A program made the position numbers and the translations under genes. Under the pieces are notes generated by a model that did not search any database, had not been told where the DNA came from, and was given only the letters and a program-made list of their open reading frames with translations. A DNA stretch of 64,000 nt from Candidatus Soleaferrea massiliensis AP7 (GTDB taxonomy: Bacteria > Bacillota > Clostridia > Oscillospirales > Ruminococcaceae): the NCBI RefSeq assembly GCF_000820765.1, contig NZ_CCYH01000038.1:1-64000 (forward strand), given 5' to 3'. Below are positions 28,038 through 36,145 of the stretch, in pieces (the stretch's first letter is position 1; each line of letters opens with the position of its first letter).

Positions 28038-29375
28038 TTATCTGGAAACCGCCGCGTTTGCTGCCGCTTCACAGACAATTCCGCATGCACGGCTTGCAAG
28101 GATTTTCTCAACACTTGCAATTTTGATCGCAATGCAGAGAATTTCCACAGCCTTCGCAAGCTCCGCGCTGCTCGGATAGGTCGGCGCGATGCGGATATTC
28201 TGATCCTTCGGGTCATTTCCATACGGATAGGTCGCGCCCGCCGGGGTCATGACGACGCCCGCTTCTTTACAGAGCTGCACCACGCGTTTCGCGCATCCCT
28301 CCAGCACATCCAGAGAGATGAAGTATCCGCCGTTCGGATTGGTCCAGGACGCGACGCCCAGCCCATCCAAATGCTTGGACAGACCCTGCAGCACGGCATG
28401 GAATTTTGGACGGATGATCGCCGCATGCTTCTTCATATGCGCATGGATGCCGTCGGCATTCTGATAGAACCGGACATGGCGAAGCTGGTTGATCTTATCC
28501 GGGCCGATGGTCTGCACCGCAATCTGTCTGCGCAGAAATTCGATGTTGTTTTTGCTGGCCGCAATCATCGAGATGCCGGAACCCGAAAAGCTGATCTTCG
28601 AGGTGGAGGCAAACAGGAACACGATGTCCCCGTTGCCGGCCTTCTGCGACTCGGTCAGCAGGTTCAGCAGATGGTCTTTGCGGTCCTCGTACAGGTCGTG
28701 GACGCAGTAAGCGTCGTCCCAGAAGATGCGGAAATCCGACGCCTTCGGCTTCAGATTTGCAAAGCGGCGCACCACCTCATCGGAATAGGTGATGCCCTGC
28801 GGGTTGGAGTATTTCGGCACGCACCAGATGCCCTTGATCGTCTCATCCTCCAGGACCAGACGCTCAATCATATCCATATCCGGTCCGTCCTCGCGCATGT
28901 CGATGTTGACCATCTCGATGCCGAAGAATTCGCAGATGGCGAAATGGCGGTCATAGCCCGGCGCCGGACACAGGAATTTGATCTTATCATATTTGCACCA
29001 GGGCTTCTCGCTGCCATACACGCCGTGCGTCATGGCGCGCGCCACGGTGTCGTACATCATGTTGAGGCTGGAGTTTCCGCCGATGATGATCTGATCAGCC
29101 GGAATATGCAGGATATCCGCAAACAGCTGTCTTGCCTCGGGAATGCCGTCCAGAAGGCCGTAGTTCCTGCAATCTATGTTATTCTGGGTTTTGACATCGG
29201 TAGAGCTGCTCACACAGTCGAGCATATGTACCGCGAGATCCAGCTGTTCGGTGGAAGGCTTGCCTCTGGACATATCCAGCTTCAACCCCTCTGCCTGATA
29301 GGCCTGATAGGCTTTTCTGCTCTCTTCCTGCAAACTTTCCAGATCCTGCTTTGACATTTCCAATAATGATGCCAT
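28038..29375 (-). CDS. PLP-dependent aminotransferase, MocR-domain type (probable aspartate aminotransferase)
   Basis: 445 aa. Fold type I aminotransferase. It has LKLDMSRGKPS at the N-terminus, NYGLLDGIPEARQLFA, IIIGGNSSLNMMYDTVARA, GIWCVPKYSNPQGITYSDE and the PLP lysine in STSKISFSGSG (about 258). This pattern fits the PF12897 group, reported as aspartate aminotransferase. AGGAGG is six nucleotides from the ATG. Monocistronic by spacing. Confidence 0.88.
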   Translation of the reverse strand: MASLLEMSKQDLESLQEESRKAYQAYQAEGLKLDMSRGKPSTEQLDLAVHMLDCVSSSTDVKTQNNIDCRNYGLLDGIPEARQLFADILHIPADQIIIGGNSSLNMMYDTVARAMTHGVYGSEKPWCKYDKIKFLCPAPGYDRHFAICEFFGIEMVNIDMREDGPDMDMIERLVLEDETIKGIWCVPKYSNPQGITYSDEVVRRFANLKPKASDFRIFWDDAYCVHDLYEDRKDHLLNLLTESQKAGNGDIVFLFASTSKISFSGSGISMIAASKNNIEFLRRQIAVQTIGPDKINQLRHVRFYQNADGIHAHMKKHAAIIRPKFHAVLQGLSKHLDGLGVASWTNPNGGYFISLDVLEGCAKRVVQLCKEAGVVMTPAGATYPYGNDPKDQNIRIAPTYPSSAELAKAVEILCIAIKIASVEKILASRACGIVCEAAANAAVSR

Positions 29376-29600
29376 ACAAATCCTCCTACCCTGATTTCAA
29401 TGATTGTATTACAAGCGATCCATCTGTAATACACGAAATACACTCTTATTATCGTACAGACTCTATTGTAATACAAATCCCTTCATTTTGCAAGTTTTAT
29501 TTTGAAATCTTGCAAAAAGTTCCTGTGAAAATTTTTGAAGCCTGTTGGAGACGTACCATCATCATTATATGTAAAAATCAAAATCCGGTTCAAAAAGTCC

Positions 29601-29816
29601 TCAATCCTCTGTTTTCTGTGTGCGGTAGCCTTCCAGATCCAGCACAACGCGGTCATAGCCCATGCTCTTAATCTCATGTACCATGTCGTCCGCCTTTTCC
29701 AAAAATGCAGGAAAGTTGTATTTGAGTATCTCAATCACCACCATGTTTTCCACAACGCAGACACGGCATTTTTTAAATCCAAGCGTCTGCAGATAGAGCT
29801 CAAGCTGTTCAATCAT
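29601..29816 (-). CDS. 71-aa protein resembling the C-terminal end of LarE
   Basis: 71 aa with an AAGGA site upstream. The segment GYDRVVLDLEGYRTQ closely resembles the conserved LDLEGYRTGSMN end of LarE sulfur transferases. The first half (LGFKKCRVCVVENMVVIEI) resembles the beta strand before it in that family. The ATP-pyrophosphatase domain of LarE is absent, and no lar genes are nearby. It may be a domain remnant kept as an independent small protein, or an unrelated protein with a similar motif. Confidence 0.6.
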   Translation of the reverse strand: MIEQLELYLQTLGFKKCRVCVVENMVVIEILKYNFPAFLEKADDMVHEIKSMGYDRVVLDLEGYRTQKTED

Positions 29817-29957
29817 CTTTTACACATCCTTATCATCATGTATCATGCTTCATTCTGTTAAATGTATCCATAATCAGGAATCCTTATTGGATGAAGATGG
29901 GCAGAGCCCTGTAAGACAGACCCTGCCCCATCCTATTCAAATCGGTATACGTCACGA

Positions 29958-31349
<1,392 letters not shown>

Positions 31350-31538
31350 ATGATTTCCTCCAACATTCTGATGGGTTCTGTTTCCCTGCCCATTATGATG
31401 TCCGTCTTTTTGTCAAAAATCCGGGTTTGTATGCACAAGGCCCAACAAAACCTCACGTTCTACTCTGCATTTCGCCTAATATTGTTATTATAGTACTTTT
31501 TGCCGCTGTCTACAAGTCTTTTCTTGTCGCCTGCCGGC

Positions 31539-31994
31539 TTATGCATACTGCAGCCTGTCCGGCGTCCAGTTTTCGAGTACCTTTGCCATCCGTGCCCCCA
31601 TCTTTTTCGCCGAAGCCAGGTCGTGTTCCAAAAAGTTGCCGCATTCCACCACCGTATTGCCGGGTATCTCCCCTTCATACGACGCGATAAACGCCATGGC
31701 GTCCTGCACAAGGCGGATGGCATCCGCTTCATCCAGGTCTCGCACAAGCAGGTAGAATCCGGTGCGGCAGCCCATCGGTCCGACATAGATGACCTCATCG
31801 GCAAAGGCCGAATTGCGCGCATAGGTTGCAAACAAATGCTCAAAGGTGTGCATGCCCGGGTTGTCCAGATAATCGCCGCCGTTCGGCTTGCACATCCGGA
31901 TATCGTAGGTCTTGATGTCCCCGTCGATTCTCGACAGATACATCCCCTTTTCAAGCTTCGTATGGTCCACGCAGAAACTGCTGATTTTTTTCAT
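31539..31994 (-). CDS. luxS: S-ribosylhomocysteine lyase LuxS
   Basis: 151 aa from the ATG at 31994 (GGGAGG seven nucleotides upstream). The in-frame ATG at 32036 lacks a site. The metal ligands HTFEH (49-53) and the later Cys in VVECGNFLEHDL are present, as is the catalytic Cys in VGPMGCRTGFY. It splits S-ribosylhomocysteine to homocysteine and the AI-2 precursor DPD. The divergent neighbour mtnN makes its substrate. Confidence 0.97.
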   Translation of the reverse strand: MKKISSFCVDHTKLEKGMYLSRIDGDIKTYDIRMCKPNGGDYLDNPGMHTFEHLFATYARNSAFADEVIYVGPMGCRTGFYLLVRDLDEADAIRLVQDAMAFIASYEGEIPGNTVVECGNFLEHDLASAKKMGARMAKVLENWTPDRLQYA

Positions 31995-32086
31995 CGTTCT
32001 TCCTCCCGTTTCATGATGCGCACTGTTCAGCAACATATGGAAAAGTTCTGAAAAGGCACATATTTCATAAGATTACAGTCTTTTTT

Positions 32087-32121
32087 GGCTTACCTCACCG
32101 CCTGCGGCGGTGAGGTAAGCC
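32087..32121. repeat. Perfect 16-bp inverted repeat between luxS and mtnN
   Basis: GGCTTACCTCACCGCC (32087-32102) is perfectly complementary to 32106-32121 around a TGC loop. No T-tract follows on either strand, so it is not a canonical terminator. It lies between the luxS start and the mtnN promoter and could be in a luxS leader, an operator, or a mobile-element footprint. Confidence 0.85.
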
Positions 32122-32189
32122 GCTTTCATGTTCCCTTAACAAAGCCCATGACATGCCATTCTATCTTATTTTACATCATGAACCGCAAA

Positions 32190-32218
32190 TTGACAAGCAT
32201 CCCGGGGCGTTGTATAAT
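32190..32218 (+). promoter_or_regulatory. Consensus SigA promoter of mtnN
   Basis: TTGACA (32190-32195), 17-bp spacer, TATAAT (32213-32218) with an upstream TG. It is a full consensus match 30 bp before the mtnN start codon. Confidence 0.9.
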
Positions 32219-32247
32219 GAAACAAATGTAAATGGGAGGAATGTTTG

Positions 32248-32937
32248 ATGACATGGGGCATTATAGGCGCGCTGGATACCGAAGTCGCATTGATCAAAAA
32301 GAAGATGCAGGTGCGTGAAACCAAAACCATTATGGGCTGTGAATACTATATTGGAACCATCGGCAGCCAGGAGGTCGTGACGGTCTGCTGCAGCATCGGC
32401 AAGATCAACGCCGCGATCTGCACCAACACCATCATCCGCGAACTGGGCGCGGATGTGGTGATCAACATCGGTGTCGCCGGCGCGCTGCATCCAAGCTTAA
32501 AGATTCTCGACGTCGTGATTTCGGAGAACGTCATCCTGCACGATGCCGACCTGCACATCCTGAAAAACTATTATCCGTTCCGGGAAGATTACAAAGCCGA
32601 TCCGAAACTGATCGAGCTGTGCAGGAACGCCTGCGAGCGGATTGAAAACCGCAGCTTCCAGGTTCACACCGGCCGGATTGCATCCGGAGACCGGTTCATC
32701 GAGGACAAAGCCGTCAAAGCGGATATCATTGAACGCTTCTCCCCCTGGTGCGTCGAGATGGAGGGCGCATCGGTCGGGCAGGTTGCCTATATGAACGACA
32801 CGCCGTTTCTGATCATCCGGTCCATTTCGGACAACGCGGATGACGGCGCTTACGAGGTCTATGACAATTTTGTAGACCTTGCCGCGCACAACTCCGCCCA
32901 GATTGTACTGAACATGATGGCGCTTTATACCGAATAA
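32248..32937 (+). CDS. mtnN: 5'-methylthioadenosine/S-adenosylhomocysteine nucleosidase
   Basis: 229 aa from the ATG at 32248, with GGGAGG eight nucleotides upstream. A TTG one codon earlier is less well placed. It opens MTWGIIGALDTEVALIKKKM and has INIGVAGALHPSL, VEMEGASVGQVAY and the catalytic Asp in RSISDNADDG. It removes adenine from MTA and SAH, which feeds LuxS. A strong promoter drives it. Confidence 0.95.
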   Translation: MTWGIIGALDTEVALIKKKMQVRETKTIMGCEYYIGTIGSQEVVTVCCSIGKINAAICTNTIIRELGADVVINIGVAGALHPSLKILDVVISENVILHDADLHILKNYYPFREDYKADPKLIELCRNACERIENRSFQVHTGRIASGDRFIEDKAVKADIIERFSPWCVEMEGASVGQVAYMNDTPFLIIRSISDNADDGAYEVYDNFVDLAAHNSAQIVLNMMALYTE

Positions 32938-33749
32938 GGATCAGATGTATACCGTTCCCCTAAGACTGAACGCATCGGTGAACGCATCAAAACGAAACGG
33001 AACTGTTGCAAAATAACTCCTCGGAAAAAGATACACAAAAACGCCCTTGAATCTGGCTGTAAGAGGCCATTTTCAAAGGCGTTTTCTTTCGTCGTAAACT
33101 GTTTTTCGTGCGATGTGCTGTTACAAATTCATCGCTATCGCTTTTATTGGACCACCGGCACCGTCCGTTCATTGGTCCACAACGAGAACAGCGCCGCAAC
33201 CAACACGATTGCGGCGCTGTCTTTATTATACTGCCGTTCAATGAATTTCACTCATACATACCCTATATAATACACATTAGGGCTTCAGCACTTTTATGAG
33301 ATTAAAAAATACTGATTCTGTGATATGACGATCTGTTATCCAAACTCCTGATGCTTTTTCTTTATTTTGATTGTATCGTTCTCATACAACCGGGTTTTTG
33401 AAAAGCATCTATCCTTGAGAACACTCCATCGAGAACTCTTGGCCGCTATCTACCTCATAGCAAACCTCATCCCCCACTTTGCCGGATATTTATTTTGATC
33501 GCATATCCTGATCATTGACTACTGCATGGGTCTCACCTTTTTACAAGATTCGTTCTTCTGAACAGATGTTTTTTCAATCTGTTCCATCATGACTATTTCA
33601 TTGGACTCACCATTCCATAGATTATTTTATGAAACTGAACTCCTTTTACTTTATATGAATTTTAAAAAGAACCGAGAATCTATATAAATTTTGCGAGAAT
33701 GATGAAATTATAGATTGGATGATCAGCTTTCGTGATACACGAAATGTCG
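32938..33749. other. AT-rich intergenic region with two hairpins
   Basis: About 810 bp with no supported gene. An imperfect hairpin (about 33041-33093, ACGCCCTTGAA/TTCAAAGGCGT followed by TTTTCTTT) probably terminates mtnN. A perfect 10-bp stem AGCGCCGCAA/TTGCGGCGCT (33190-33218) with a T-rich tail is a second terminator-like element. From about 33250 onward the DNA is AT-rich and featureless. A minus-strand frame (32987-33241) spans the hairpins and is not convincing. Confidence 0.6.
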
Positions 33750-34454
33750 TTATTCCTCGATCTCTCGGATAATTCCCATGGGCGTTTGCTCATGACATTG
33801 ACCTAATGGATTGTCTTTCAGAATGGCTACCAGTCTTTCGATATCATTCTGATCACCGGAATAGCCCAATATATTTCCACCAATATCGTTGATATCGGTG
33901 ATTGCTACCGGAAACCCAATTTTTTCTGACAGTTCATGTGCAACCTTATCAGGCTGTGCAGGTGTTAAGACTACATACTCATTATATGGAGGTAATGTTC
34001 CACTGGTCGGTCCGTCGATTCCACGGGCCTGTTCACCTGCGATCTTGTAGAACCAGCCGCGTCTGCGAAACAATTTGCCAATGGCCGATATAAATGCTGC
34101 AAATAATATTCTGATCGTACCGCATTCCCGAAGCGCCATCTCCATGGTTTCCGGCATTGCCAAGCCTATTCCGTAGGGTGTCTTGACAACAAACCTGCTT
34201 AAAAACACCGCCAGCCTTCTCGGCTTGATGTCCTTCATGGGAATCGCCCGGTGCTGCGTACATGCTACTATTTTTTCCGTGATAAATAAGATATCGCCAT
34301 CCTGCAAAAATTCGACCGCGTATTTGTCTACAACTTCGTCGATCTTGTCACTGTCGGTAATGACATGGGTTTTGATGGGTAGCCGCTGATATTTTTTACC
34401 ATCTACTTCTATAACTTCAACTTTGCCTTCATTGGCCTTTAAAATCTCGCTCAC
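33750..34454 (-). CDS. CofE-like protein (coenzyme F420-0:L-glutamate ligase family)
   Basis: 234 aa, GTG start with GGAGGG six nucleotides upstream. The N-terminus (RLPIKTHVITDSDKIDEVVDKY, DILFITEKIVA) and the segment GIDGPTSGTLPPYNEYVVL match the F420_ligase family. GFPVAITDINDIGGNILGYSG is the conserved C-terminal part. No F420 biosynthesis genes are in the window and Clostridia generally lack F420, so it probably ligates an amino acid to another acceptor. Its codons are AT-richer than the neighbours, which suggests transfer. Confidence 0.75.
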   Translation of the reverse strand: MSEILKANEGKVEVIEVDGKKYQRLPIKTHVITDSDKIDEVVDKYAVEFLQDGDILFITEKIVACTQHRAIPMKDIKPRRLAVFLSRFVVKTPYGIGLAMPETMEMALRECGTIRILFAAFISAIGKLFRRRGWFYKIAGEQARGIDGPTSGTLPPYNEYVVLTPAQPDKVAHELSEKIGFPVAITDINDIGGNILGYSGDQNDIERLVAILKDNPLGQCHEQTPMGIIREIEE

Positions 34455-34648
34455 AATTTACCCTCCACACTTCCGTTTTGCTTTTTCTGCACTTGCCATA
34501 CTACTCAGTATTGCAAACGGAAATTGCCAAACATCGTGCTTTAAGTAAAATTATTTTAAATGTTAGGCCTACAGCGAAATATTATCAAAACAACCGGATT
34601 CATATTTCTTCTTTTAACCTGATACGGTGGTCAGCCTTTATCCTTGTA

Positions 34649-34723
34649 TTATGATAATGATTTGCCTTTCAGAGAGCGAAATTCCTCCGGCGTATAATAA
34701 TGTGACTCGACTGCACTGTCCAT
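34649..34723 (-). CDS. 24-aa mini-ORF with strong ribosome site (leader peptide or microprotein)
   Basis: ATG at 34723 lies eight nucleotides after a full AAAGGAGG Shine-Dalgarno (34732-34739 on the plus strand). It ends with TAA at 34649-34651. The peptide is MDSAVESHYYTPEEFRSLKG plus four residues (KSLS). It is soluble and charged, with no membrane segment. It sits 195 bp upstream of the CofE-like gene on the same strand and right behind a perfect promoter, so it is very likely translated. Function unknown. Confidence 0.6.
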   Translation of the reverse strand: MDSAVESHYYTPEEFRSLKGKSLS

Positions 34724-34777
34724 TGGACTCGCCTCCTTTCAATGTTCTGTAATGCAGTCATCTCTGACTGTGGCTTT

Positions 34778-34806
34778 ATTATAGCACGCCAATTGGAATA
34801 TGTCAA
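34778..34806 (-). promoter_or_regulatory. Perfect-consensus SigA promoter for the mini-ORF and probably the CofE-like gene
   Basis: On the minus strand TTGACA (34801-34806), exactly 17 bp, then TATAAT (34778-34783). Both hexamers match consensus fully. The transcript would begin near 34770, 47 nt before the mini-ORF start. Confidence 0.9.
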
Positions 34807-35007
34807 TAGTTTTATTGAATTTATTTTTCTTTTTCTATATAATATGCAACAATCTTTCGGCTTGAGACAGCCAAAAATAATATATTCAGTAAAATTTATA
34901 CAAGTGGTTCTCGTCATGTCCTATGGCGCTTTTAAACACATCCGATTCCCTATTTTTATGTCCTCATACCTTCTTATCGCCCTTTACTTCCCTAACTGAG
35001 ATACGGC

Positions 35008-35172
35008 ATGGAAACGAATGGTTCCCATCTCTCTTACGGGGTACTGCTGTGCATCGCTGCGGTCCTATCCATGCTCCGGTTTGGCGAAACGGTTTTGCAT
35101 ATGAGCAGAATCGCTAAAAAGCAGATGAAATCGACGAAAAAAACCCCGCGAATCTTCCAAAAATTCACTTGA
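35008..35172 (+). CDS. Possible 54-aa membrane peptide
   Basis: An open frame from ATG 35008 to TGA 35172 encodes a hydrophobic helix (YGVLLCIAAVLSM) followed by a strongly basic tail (RIAKKQMKSTKKTPR), a plausible small membrane protein. There is no convincing ribosome site, and the 3' end overlaps the promoter of the next gene. Weak call. The rest of 34807-35168 shows no other feature. Confidence 0.25.
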   Translation: METNGSHLSYGVLLCIAAVLSMLRFGETVLHMSRIAKKQMKSTKKTPRIFQKFT

Positions 35173-35197
35173 CTTCTCGGCAGATTTGTTTTACAAT
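35169..35197 (+). promoter_or_regulatory. SigA promoter of the DUF1292 gene
   Basis: TTGACT (35169-35174), 17-bp spacer, TACAAT (35192-35197), 54 bp upstream of the start codon. Confidence 0.8.
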
Positions 35198-35250
35198 CTT
35201 AGATGTTGAACCGTTCGCGGTCTGTTTAAAATGGAAAGGAGCTGAAGTAA

Positions 35251-35550
35251 TTGTCTGAAGAAAAGGAATACAATCCGGAGCTTCTGAACCTTGTGGATGA
35301 CGAGGGAAATGAACATGAGTTTGAGATCCTGGATGTGCTTGATCTGGATGATAAGCAGTATTTTGCATTGATTCCGGTGTTTGACAAACCCGAAGAGGTT
35401 TTGGAGGACGACGCCGAGCTTGTCATCCTCAAAGCCGTGGAGGACGGAGAGGAAAGCTATCTGGAGGTCATCGAGGATGATGACGAATTCAACAAGGTCG
35501 CCGCGATTTTTACCGACCGTTTGTCCGAAACTTTTGAAATTGAAGAATAA
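35251..35550 (+). CDS. DUF1292 (YrzB-like) acidic protein
   Basis: 99 aa, TTG start with AAAGGAG upstream. Very acidic. It contains VDDEGNEHEFEILDVLDLDDKQYFALIPV and ELVILKAVEDGEESYLEVIEDDDEFN, the DUF1292 pattern. Function unknown; in Bacillus the family member lies in a yrrK-yrzB cluster. The probable 6S RNA follows. Confidence 0.9.
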   Translation: MSEEKEYNPELLNLVDDEGNEHEFEILDVLDLDDKQYFALIPVFDKPEEVLEDDAELVILKAVEDGEESYLEVIEDDDEFNKVAAIFTDRLSETFEIEE

Positions 35551-35575
35551 ATTTTAGATATTTTGGATATCGCTC

Positions 35576-35604
35576 TTGAAAATCCCATCCATCCGTGCTA
35601 TAAT
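35576..35604 (+). promoter_or_regulatory. Promoter of the probable 6S RNA
   Basis: TTGAAA (35576-35581), 17-bp spacer, TATAAT (35599-35604). Transcription would start near 35611, exactly at the base of the RNA's closing stem. Confidence 0.85.
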
Positions 35605-35610
35605 ACACTC

Positions 35611-35815
35611 AAGTAATATAGAACCCTGCCATGTGCGTGAGTGCAGCTTTTATAATCCAACACATTTTTCCAAGGGAATTTGACTCTTGGTGTGAAGTGC
35701 AGACCTCCCTATTTATTAGGACGAAGGGAGCGTGCAGCTCCAAGGCATTTACCCACCTGTCGAGAGACGGGTTTTAACTCGCTGTGCAACGGCTTGGCGG
35801 GGGTTATATTATAAA
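35611..35815 (+). ncRNA. ssrS: Probable 6S RNA (SsrS)
   Basis: About 200 nt with its own promoter and terminator and no ORF. The two ends pair: TAATATAGAACCCTGCC (35614-35630) with GGCGGGGGTTATATTA (about 35796-35811), giving a long rod. Interior parts (CCAAGGGA...TCTTGG, CTCCCT...AGGGAG) fold into further helices around a large central region. Size, rod shape and closing stem fit 6S RNA, which binds the SigA RNA polymerase as a promoter mimic. The call rests on architecture; a covariance search was not possible. Confidence 0.7.
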
Positions 35816-35818
35816 AAC

Positions 35819-35844
35819 ACCGGGTCTTTGCACTCGGTTTTTTT
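35819..35844 (+). terminator. Terminator of the 6S-like RNA
   Basis: ACCGGG (35819-35824) pairs with CTCGGT (35833-35838) with one wobble, followed by seven T. Confidence 0.85.
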
Positions 35845-35865
35845 ATGCCCTTTTCTACCGATGTA

Positions 35866-35895
35866 TTGACAACGCCCACCAGGGTATGCTATAGT
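35866..35895 (+). promoter_or_regulatory. Promoter of the ABC-F leader
   Basis: TTGACA (35866-35871), 18-bp spacer, TATAGT (35890-35895). Transcription would start near 35902, giving a leader of about 245 nt before the ABC-F gene. Confidence 0.82.
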
Positions 35896-35927
35896 ATGGT
35901 CATCATACAGATGTCAGGAGTGAAAGC

Positions 35928-35948
35928 GTGTATCATTTTTCTTGCTAG
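35928..35948 (+). CDS. Six-codon leader peptide ORF of the ABC-F gene
   Basis: AGGAG (35916-35920) is seven nucleotides from GTG 35928. The ORF reads (M)YHFSC and stops at TAG 35946-35948. Its last codons contain the ATTTTTCTTGC element (35935-35945) that takes part in the attenuator. Short leader peptides like this sense drug-stalled ribosomes in other ABC-F and erm systems. Confidence 0.65.
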   Translation: MYHFSC

Positions 35949-36089
35949 ATCAAACAAACCGGATATCATCGTTCCAAGGAATCCTTCTTGGGGCTTTATT
36001 GGGTATCCGTCTGCAAGAAAAAACGCGCTGCATTCCATGATCTGAAGGATGGGGAGATCTCTTCTCCGTCTGTCATATTTGTCATGTCT

Positions 36090-36124
36090 GAGCTGCAGGA
36101 TTTTTCTTGCGGCTCTTATTTTTT
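36090..36124 (+). terminator. Intrinsic terminator inside the ABC-F leader
   Basis: GAGCTGCAGG (36090-36099) pairs with CTTGCGGCTC (36106-36115), including G-U pairs, around ATTTTT. A T-rich tract (36116-36124) follows. It ends only 21 bp before the ABC-F start codon, so it must be overcome for expression. Confidence 0.88.
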
Positions 36125-36145
36125 GTATGACAGGGGGAAATTCCA

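Larger units (their letters stand above)
35902..36145 (+). promoter_or_regulatory. Transcription attenuator controlling the ABC-F gene
   Basis: Three mutually exclusive partners are visible. Element 1, ATTTTTCTTGC (35935-35945), is in the leader ORF. Element 2, GCAAGAAAAA (36013-36022), is complementary. Element 3 is an exact second copy of ATTTTTCTTGC (36100-36110) in the loop and 3' arm of the terminator. Without drug, 1 pairs with 2 and the terminator forms. A ribosome stalled on the leader ORF would cover 1 and free 2 to pair with 3, which breaks the terminator. A further hairpin (about 35961-36007, GGATA...GGTATCC with CCAAGG/TTCTTGG inside) lies between 1 and 2. The mechanism is inferred from pairing. 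Confidence 0.75.

Noticed and set aside
32987-33241. Minus-strand 84-codon frame, possible transposase remnant
   Set aside because: It runs through two terminator-like hairpins and has no transposase motif; better explained as intergenic DNA.
34669-34917. Minus-strand 82-codon frame
   Set aside because: It spans the consensus promoter and Shine-Dalgarno of the 24-aa ORF, which is in a different frame with far better signals.
35845-36045. 66-codon plus-strand frame in the ABC-F leader
   Set aside because: No ribosome site for its ATGs; it overlaps the terminator end of the RNA gene and the six-codon ORF in another frame is better supported.
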